Source: Snodgrassella sp. (lineage in GTDB: Bacteria > Pseudomonadota > Gammaproteobacteria > Burkholderiales > Neisseriaceae). Taken from it: a stretch of 45,889 bases of DNA. The translations under genes and the position numbers were made by a program. The notes beneath the pieces are model-generated. The model saw nothing but the letters and a program-made list of their open reading frames with translations. It was not told the DNA's origin and did not search any database. The stretch lies in assembly GCA_024103515.1 (NCBI GenBank), contig JAGGIK010000012.1:1-45889 (forward strand), given 5' to 3'. Shown piece by piece: positions 40,106-45,889 of the stretch. Numbering within the stretch: the first letter of the stretch is position 1; each line of letters starts with the position of its first letter.

Positions 40106-40879
40106 CTAAAACTCATAAGGCGTTTTCCCCAAAATCGCTTTATGCGGTTTACTAGTATTATTATATTTAATCAATCGTTTAAGCTTTTGTTGTCTATCTT
40201 TTGAATCGCTAAATATTTGCTGATTATGCCTCATCTTTATTAAAGTTCGTATTACTCTTTCCGCTTTCCCATTCGTTTGAGGGCAGGCTGGTTTGGTGAA
40301 TTTCTGAATTGATACGATGGTTATGACACGTTTTAACCAATTGATATTCACCTGTTCCTTGATATTCACATCGGTTAGCGGAATCAATGCATTCATTGGT
40401 ACACGGGCATCGGGTTAACATATCATTTTATAGAAATAGTGCTGAGCTAAATTGGAATTTATCGGAGTCAATGCTGTATAGAGCGCGTGTGAACAATCAG
40501 CAATACCAATGAATAAATATGCTTGCGTCTTTTGGTTGGTTTCGTTTTTAAGTGACGGTAAACGTTTGGTATCAACCTGTAGCATTTTGCCCGGATAGGT
40601 TGGGTTATCGTGTTTAGCTTGCCTCTAAATTTATCTTCAATAGACTTTTGAACTTTAACCAGACATTTAATGCCATAACCAATGGTTTTATCACGTTCGT
40701 TCTTACTGGTTAAAAGCACAAACAGCATCAATCTGGCTTTTTAGCCGGTTATAAATGGTCGGACGACAGACCATAAAGCGTTTAGCCAAGCAGTGACGGA
40801 TATTTTTTCTTAATGATATAAGCACTATATCTCTTGTCTATGATAAGGGATGAATTTTGTTTTTTTTATGTATATTCAT
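40106..40879 (-). pseudogene. IS481-like transposase remnant, copy B
   Basis: From the ATG at 40879 the minus strand reads MNIHKKNKIHPLS, stop, then a helix-turn-helix LAKRFMVCRPTIYNRLKSQI, another stop, LVKVQKSIEDKFRGKLNTI, a shift, VDTKRLPSLKNETNQKTQ and AYLFIGIADCSHALYTALTP, a further shift, and the C-terminal TKPACPQTNGKAERVIRTLI ending NNTSKPHKAILGKTPYEF. The layout (HTH, VDTKRLP with first Asp, PQTNGKAER with the Glu, HxxLGxxPP-like end) is that of IS481 transposases. Several stops and shifts make it inactive. A second, more eroded copy is at 28.8-29.6 kb. Confidence 0.83.
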
Positions 40880-41549
40880 CACAGTATTTTCTCAAGTGAC
40901 TGTAAACAACGCGAGTAATTCCTACATATGAGTTTTAAATTTACGATGAATATTTCAATATAATAGATATGGTTGATTGGCTGGTATTTATTTTTGAGAA
41001 TAATGATGCAGCAAGGAGAGATGGCTGTTGGATTCGGTTATAGCTTATTATCTGTTATCGGTTTGATTAGCCAGTTATTGAGTGGTAAGGTGATGAATGG
41101 CTAATTTAGCAAATTTGTAATTTGGTAGAATTTGATAAACCTAAAGCTGAATATTTGGCAGAAAATACTGATATTTGTTTTCGTTAAATAGATGAATACG
41201 AGAAATAAAATCATACCCATTGCAACTGTGTGCGATTTTAATATTAAGTGTGTAAAAGGGAAGGCGCTTAGTCGAAGCTGTTTTGATGGTTAAATAATCA
41301 ATCAAATTAAGTATTAAAATATTGAATAATTTATTTTGCAAGGTCATTTGCAGCTGTGGTGTTTAGAATACTTGCAAATATAATTGTTTAATTTATGTCG
41401 ATGAATTTTAGAAGTGTAGTTGCATCTTAACCATTGTCTGGTTTAAGAAAAAATTTTAATATTGTCAGTATTTGCACTTTATTATCCAAGCCAGTATCAG
41501 CAATTTAATGTGTGTCCATCGTTGTGGATTAGTGCTAGCTGAAATATTT
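40880..41549. other. AT-rich spacer
   Basis: About 670 bp with no supported gene. The first 50 bp are the outer end of the IS481-like relic, since GTAATTCCT is shared with the end of copy A near 29595-29603. Nothing else is recognised. Confidence 0.45.
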
Positions 41550-41759
41550 TTACAGAGCTTGAATTAAAGCAAATCGTGGCTGTTCAATGCCGTTGATATT
41601 AACTGTTTCGTTAAACATCGCTTTGGGGCGTACCCAAAGAGAATAATCTCCATACAGACATTGATAAACAATGAGCTTTTCCTCTGTCTCGCTGTGACGA
41701 GCGGTACCGATGACCTGATACAGTTTACCTTTGTAATGTTGATAGATACCACGCTGCAT
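41550..41759 (-). CDS. DUF1653 domain protein
   Basis: This 69-residue protein reads GIYQHYKGKLYQVIGTARHSETEEKLIVYQCLYGDYSLWVRPKAMFNETV, the compact DUF1653 fold found in many bacteria as a short stand-alone protein. Its function is not known. It ends PRFALIQAL as usual for the family. Length is normal for a single-domain member. It stands alone in non-coding DNA with no obvious operon partner. Confidence 0.85.
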   Translation of the reverse strand: MQRGIYQHYKGKLYQVIGTARHSETEEKLIVYQCLYGDYSLWVRPKAMFNETVNINGIEQPRFALIQAL

Positions 41760-42329
41760 GTTTATTCTTACATATTGAAAGTTAGGTTAGTGTAAATAAG
41801 GTGATTTATCTACTATAGGAATGATAAAGGATTGATGGCTAAATTGACAATATGTAGGGCGGTCTGAGCAAACTAACAATGATGAAAAACGGATAGAATA
41901 AATCGAGTACAAGCTACTACGATTAAGTTAAACAATGATATTGATGGCATGATATTCATCTTGACCTCAACGGTTTATTGTTCATTTTTTGCGTATAAAT
42001 ATCGAATCAATTGAAGGTTGGCATACCTACTTTATCAGTGATTTGCTTAGACAATGCATATTCACATTAAGCTATTCAGATAATGTGGTAGTCTAGATTA
42101 AAATCTGATTGCACCGTAATCAGTGTGGGCATTTTAATCAATAATGGATAAAAGCACTTAGCCAAAAAATCAGATTTCAATAATTATTGCATTCGACAAG
42201 ACTAAACATAACCAGGTAAAATAGCTCAGAAAAATATCAATATGATTCTAAAAGAATTTATCTACTTTAGGCGCTATTTTAATCGCTGAACGCAAAAATA
42301 ATTTTCTTTCTTAATAATCTGACGGTAAA
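41760..42329. other. AT-rich spacer, nothing recognised
   Basis: About 570 bp with stops in all frames. It must hold the promoter of the DUF1653 gene at its left end and any terminator of the FAD oxidase gene at its right end. Confidence 0.45.
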
Positions 42330-43742
42330 TTAATCTTGAACGGTAACCGCGGAGCGATAACGCTCAAGTAATAGATTTCTAAATTTATTGGTTGGATCCA
42401 GCTTAGATTTGAGTTTAAAAAACTGTTCAGCACCCGGATAAGCCTGTTTAAATTGCTCTGAAGTGGCATGTAATTGGTATGGCAAAAAATAGCTACCACC
42501 ATTTGCCAAAGCGGCATCAATTAATTCTCGGGTCCAGATACCTACCTGTTGTTGACTTTGTTCATCTTTATTTTGTTGATAATAAATGACAAAAGCAAAT
42601 ACCTCAGTGTTTGCCCATGCCATTAAAGAACCGCTATCTTGATTGGCATGACGAATAGAAATATTAATCACATTAACATGATGTTTTTTCAAGATGCTGA
42701 CCATCTGCGGATAGAATTCATCAAATTTTTCAACGGGAATAAAATATTCCTCTAAAGCGAAAGATTTATTTTTATTCTCAATCGGCTCTAGTTCAGCAAC
42801 CCGATGACTGGCTTCATAATTACGCCACATAACCGGTTGCTGTTGAAAATCCACATTATCATGCAATTTTCGCAGCTGTTTACCGAAATCGGAAGACGCC
42901 ACAATTTTTAATTGTCGTTTTTCTTTGGTATATTTTTTATTTAGTGGTCTTAAGCGTTCAGTGATTGTCAACGGTTCATCAGTCTGAACATAGGTAACGG
43001 CACGCACTTTTTCATATTCAGGGGGGTAAATTACTCCATTATGAAAAACAGCAGATTTGTCGGAACGAATATTTTCAACGAAATAACGATGATAATCAGC
43101 TATCGGCATCAGCTGATTAACTCTCTTTACTTTAACATTATCAGTCAAGCGCAAAGTGACCTCAGTAATAACCCCTATGCCACCATAACCACCAATGGCT
43201 GCATAAAATATGTCCTGATGCTCATGTGGACTAGCCAGTACCACCGAGCCATCAGCCAGCACAATCTTAATATTTTCTACCGACAGAATAATCGGACCTT
43301 CACCAAGATAGCGTCCATGTACATTCACACCCAAAGAACCGCCAATACTGAAATCGGCGTAACTTTGCATGATCTTAACCGCCAATCCGTAAGGATCAAT
43401 CAATTGTTGCACCTGTTGCCAGCTGGCACCAGCTTCGATGGTTAACAATTTGTCTTCGGGATTGAAGCTGATGACATGATTTAATTTGCTGCTATCGATC
43501 TGGATTGCGTCTTTAAATGCTGTTTGTCCGCCCATACTGTATTTGCCACCAGCAATACTGATTGAGCCAGATGTTCTTTTGACCAACTCAGACACTTGCG
43601 CTGTTGACTCAGGTTGTACCACAGCCTTAATCTTGACTGGTGTCATGCCAGTAACATCATTGACTACAACGGCCTGTGCTGGAACCCATAGTAATAGCCC
43701 AAAAAAATAGCAGATTATTGGTTTGTTTTTAATTTTAATCAT
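42330..43742 (-). CDS. Exported FAD-binding oxidase/dehydrogenase (PCMH type)
   Basis: This 470-residue flavoprotein starts with a likely signal peptide (1-24, KIKNKPIICYFFGLLLWVPAQA). The PCMH-type FAD domain follows: SISIAGGKYSMGGQ (about 60-73), TIEAGASWQQVQQLI, FSIGGSLGVNVHGR (131-144, with H142) and AIGGYGGIGVITEVTLRL. The C-terminal part has the sugar-acid oxidase look and ends with LDPTNKFRNLLLERY. Relatives oxidise sugars, sugar lactones or hydroxyacids; the substrate here is unknown. Secretion to the periplasm is inferred from the N-terminus. No redox partner is adjacent. Confidence 0.85.
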   Translation of the reverse strand: MIKIKNKPIICYFFGLLLWVPAQAVVVNDVTGMTPVKIKAVVQPESTAQVSELVKRTSGSISIAGGKYSMGGQTAFKDAIQIDSSKLNHVISFNPEDKLLTIEAGASWQQVQQLIDPYGLAVKIMQSYADFSIGGSLGVNVHGRYLGEGPIILSVENIKIVLADGSVVLASPHEHQDIFYAAIGGYGGIGVITEVTLRLTDNVKVKRVNQLMPIADYHRYFVENIRSDKSAVFHNGVIYPPEYEKVRAVTYVQTDEPLTITERLRPLNKKYTKEKRQLKIVASSDFGKQLRKLHDNVDFQQQPVMWRNYEASHRVAELEPIENKNKSFALEEYFIPVEKFDEFYPQMVSILKKHHVNVINISIRHANQDSGSLMAWANTEVFAFVIYYQQNKDEQSQQQVGIWTRELIDAALANGGSYFLPYQLHATSEQFKQAYPGAEQFFKLKSKLDPTNKFRNLLLERYRSAVTVQD

Positions 43743-44292
43743 GTAAGGAATTTAACCTGAGACGTTTGCATAGCTAAATGTCTTTAATAAATAAAACAAT
43801 AATATGTAAGGTTAATAAATAAAGCCATTTGTATATAGCCAATTAATCATAAACTGAATAGAGAGATTATTTGAATAAACTGCAAAGAATACCTTATCTA
43901 CTCAGTAGCCTATGTTACAGTCAACCAATTATTTACTTAATCCAATTAGATGATTAACTGAGTATGTTAATTTTGATCTTGGTAAAAGTAATATCTCTTA
44001 CAATTCATATCACAACTAATTAAATATTAAATGATAAATAATTATCTAGTAAATTCTAGCATAAATAGGTTTTTTTCAGTAAATATGATGACTTTTGTTT
44101 ATATTGTTGATAAAAAGATGGAATAATCAGATAGATAGTGAAGATTTAAAATACAAACTTCACTTATTAGTCTTGTTATGATAGTAATTTATTTTAGTTA
44201 TAGTCTCATTATCACGAATAGATTTAAATGTTAGTGCTTAAATCTAAATCGTAAATAGTAACAGTATTGCATTCAACTACAGGAAGATCAGT
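43743..44292. other. Spacer between divergent genes
   Basis: This 550-bp AT-rich gap holds the promoters of the FAD oxidase gene (leftward) and the nitroreductase gene (rightward). No gene or clear operator is visible. Confidence 0.45.
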
Positions 44293-45046
44293 ATGAATAT
44301 AGTCGACATAGCAAAGCAGCGTTATACCACCAAGCATTATGATCAAAGCAAAAAAATCTCCACCGAACAACTGGAACAATTGCTGGAGGTAATCAGAAAC
44401 AGTCCAACTTCTGTAAATTCCCAGCCAGGTCATTTTTTTATCGTGGATAACGATCAAGCACGTAGCAAAATCATGACAACTGGAACAATTGCTGGAGGTA
44501 ATCAGAAACAGTCCAACTTCTGTAAATTCCCAGCCAGGTCATTTTTTTATCGTGGATAACGATCAAGCACGTAGCAAAATCATGCCGGCAATTATGGAGC
44601 CAAATCAGCAACGCGTTTCCACTGCTTCGCATACGTTGATATTCTGTGCTAAATCACCTTTAAATGAACAACACTTGCAAAACTTGCTGACACAAGAAGA
44701 TAAAGATGGTCGCTTTAACTGTGACGAAGATAAACAAAAGATGGATCAGGGACGGCGATTTTTTGTTAATTACAACAGTAATACGCCGCAAAATCAGCTG
44801 GATTGGGAAGCAAAACAGCTTTATATCGCATTGGGACAGTTATTATTTGCAGCAGCGGCAATCGGGGTAGACTCAACCGCAATGGAGGGCTTTGATAAAG
44901 AAAAAATGGATGAAGCTCTTGACTTAAAACACCAGGGATTAAGAAGCATTCTGGTTGTGACCCTTGGTTATCGCTCCGTGGATGACAGCAATGCCAGCAG
45001 ACCGAAATCTCGTCTGCCTAAAGAGCAAATATTTACCCAGCTATAA
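44293..45046 (+). pseudogene. nfsB: NfsB-like nitroreductase interrupted by a tandem duplication
   Basis: The N-terminus MNIVDIAKQRYTTKHYDQSK and the later parts (SPTSVNSQPGHFFIVD, HTLIFCAKSP, TQEDKDGRFNCDEDK, GVDSTAMEGFD, VVTLGYRSVDDSNASRPKSRLP) match NfsB, an FMN-dependent NAD(P)H nitroreductase/dihydropteridine reductase. Removing one copy of a 109-bp direct repeat gives one open frame of 214 residues, the normal length (217 in E. coli). As it stands, the 109-bp repeat shifts the frame: the first frame stops at 44559, and the rest is open only from 44489. Re-initiation at the TTG at 44489 would give a protein lacking the N-terminal FMN-binding arginine/Ser-Thr region, so it is probably inactive. 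Confidence 0.9.
44367..44584 (+). repeat. 109-bp perfect tandem duplication
   Basis: Positions 44367-44475 and 44476-44584 are identical and adjacent. The unit starts ACAACTGGAACAATTG and ends GCAAAATCATG. It is not a multiple of three. There is no insertion element at the junction, so it arose by slippage or unequal recombination and is recent, with no differences between copies. Confidence 0.93.
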
Positions 45047-45375
45047 ACCTGATTATAGATTTAGTCGCCATTGACCCTAGCTTAATAAGCTGTCATTACC
45101 TATGTGCCGAATATCTATTTGATTACATAATAATTTATGTTTTCTCACATCAATGTTATAAATCTTAATAGATTAGTCTAGATTTACTTGGTCTAAAATA
45201 TATTATCTTATTTGCTATAATAAATTTGAGATTACCCTATGGCAAAAGATAACATAAAATTTTTAAGCCTGATCCAGACTAAGTTTAAATTTAAGGTGGT
45301 TATCTATTAATATAGTGAAATAATTAAATAGATAGTTTCACCTCTATTCTATATTTTGTTTATTTGCTCGTTAAA

Positions 45376-45397
45376 GGTGACGGTTAACTCCGTCACC
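45376..45397. terminator. Perfect 8-bp hairpin
   Basis: GGTGACGG (45376-45383), loop TTAACT, CCGTCACC (45390-45397). On the minus strand it is followed by TTTAACG, so it could terminate the leftward IS256 relic, or be part of its end. The surrounding gap 45047-45417 has no gene. Confidence 0.5.
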
Positions 45398-45417
45398 AAA
45401 TTTGATAATATACCGAC

Positions 45418-45889
45418 TTATTGCACATTGCCAAAGTTGAATAGGCATCGTCCGTTTTTAACAGCTTGCTCTATCGCTAGATAAATCACCTTTTTCACGG
45501 TACCATCCGGTGCAAATACCTTACGTTGCTTGCTGGGACGGCCTAGTACACTATTTAATTGCCGTAGTATAAATGGCTTGACGCGAATTGCTTTGCATAA
45601 ACAAATAATGTGTTCAGATAGCCCCAATTTCTACATCAGATTTGATGAATATAGCCGCTACGGTTCATTCCCATGCGATTCAATGAATAAATACCTATAA
45701 GGCTTATTCCTCTGTCACAGCAAGCTAAATAGCCTTTACATCTTTGGTCATTGCCTTATAAGCTTTTAATCGATCAATTTAAACTGTTGCCTCCCATATA
45801 GCTCGTGCCAAATTGAATTTTGGTTTCAGGATAAATCGTATTAATGGCATTCGGAATTCTATTTAATCCATCCGCACTGACAAAATATC
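45418..45889 (-). pseudogene. IS256-family (Mutator) transposase relic, runs off the window
   Basis: Minus-strand reading from the right edge gives YFVSADGLNRIPNAINTIYPETKIQF, the IS256 catalytic Asp region (relatives: xxDGLxGFPDAIxxVYPxTxIQLC). The end at 45418 reads RKVFAPDGTVKKVIYLAIEQA, like the usual C-terminus (FPxxxxVxKxLYLAIExAxKKW). Between them stops and shifts break the frame, so it is inactive. The 5' part lies beyond the window. Confidence 0.75.

Overview
The window looks like chromosomal DNA of an AT-rich member of the Neisseriaceae, most like the bee-gut genus Snodgrassella. This is an inference. It rests on the betaproteobacterial style of the proteins, on two sites matching the Neisseriaceae DNA uptake sequence AGGCTGCCTGAA, on low coding density, and on many decayed genes and insertion sequences. 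I could not run a database search.

Layout. 1-5 kb: the 5' end of metE diverging from metR, then uvrD and a HIT-family gene. 5-9 kb: dnaJ and an RNB-domain ribonuclease on the minus strand. 9.6-10.7 kb: xseB-ispA. 11.9-13.1 kb: a decayed IS3-family element with terminal repeats and a 4-bp target duplication. 13.3-19.5 kb: tsaC, a ThiF/MoeB-like gene, an MFS transporter, a Roadblock-like gene, lpxC and trmO, mostly minus strand. 19.5-22.3 kb: 2.8 kb of very AT-rich DNA without a gene. 22.3-27.9 kb: etfBA, ltaE, an IMPACT/YigZ gene and purD on the plus strand, then tenA on the minus strand. 28-33.4 kb: mostly non-coding, with an IS481-like relic and one two-helix membrane protein. 33.4-36.3 kb: a D-2-hydroxyacid dehydrogenase, an FKBP isomerase and mnmE. 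36.7-39.1 kb: a frameshifted SDR/AMP-ligase gene pair. 39.1-45.9 kb: a second IS481-like relic, a DUF1653 gene, an exported FAD oxidase, an nfsB gene broken by a 109-bp tandem duplication, and an IS256-family relic running off the edge.

The main finding is that this window probably carries the chromosomal replication origin, although dnaA is not in it. Four signals agree. (1) The gene-free block at 19.5-22.3 kb is about 28% G+C by hand count and holds or is flanked by many DnaA boxes (TTATCCACA). (2) In sampled non-coding DNA, C exceeds G to its left and G exceeds C to its right. (3) Flanking genes tend to point away from it. (4) Two exact 16-bp parS sites (TGTTTCACGTGAAACA) lie 2 and 14 kb to its right, one of them inside mnmE, a gene often found near bacterial origins. 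Exact DnaA boxes are dispersed through the non-coding DNA of the whole window, far above chance.

Most intact genes are core housekeeping: DNA repair, protein folding, tRNA modification (tsaC, trmO, mnmE), lipid A, isoprenoids, purines, thiamine salvage and electron transfer. The accessory layer is largely decaying. Several breaks are single-base losses, most of them in homopolymer runs, so sequencing error has to be excluded for those.
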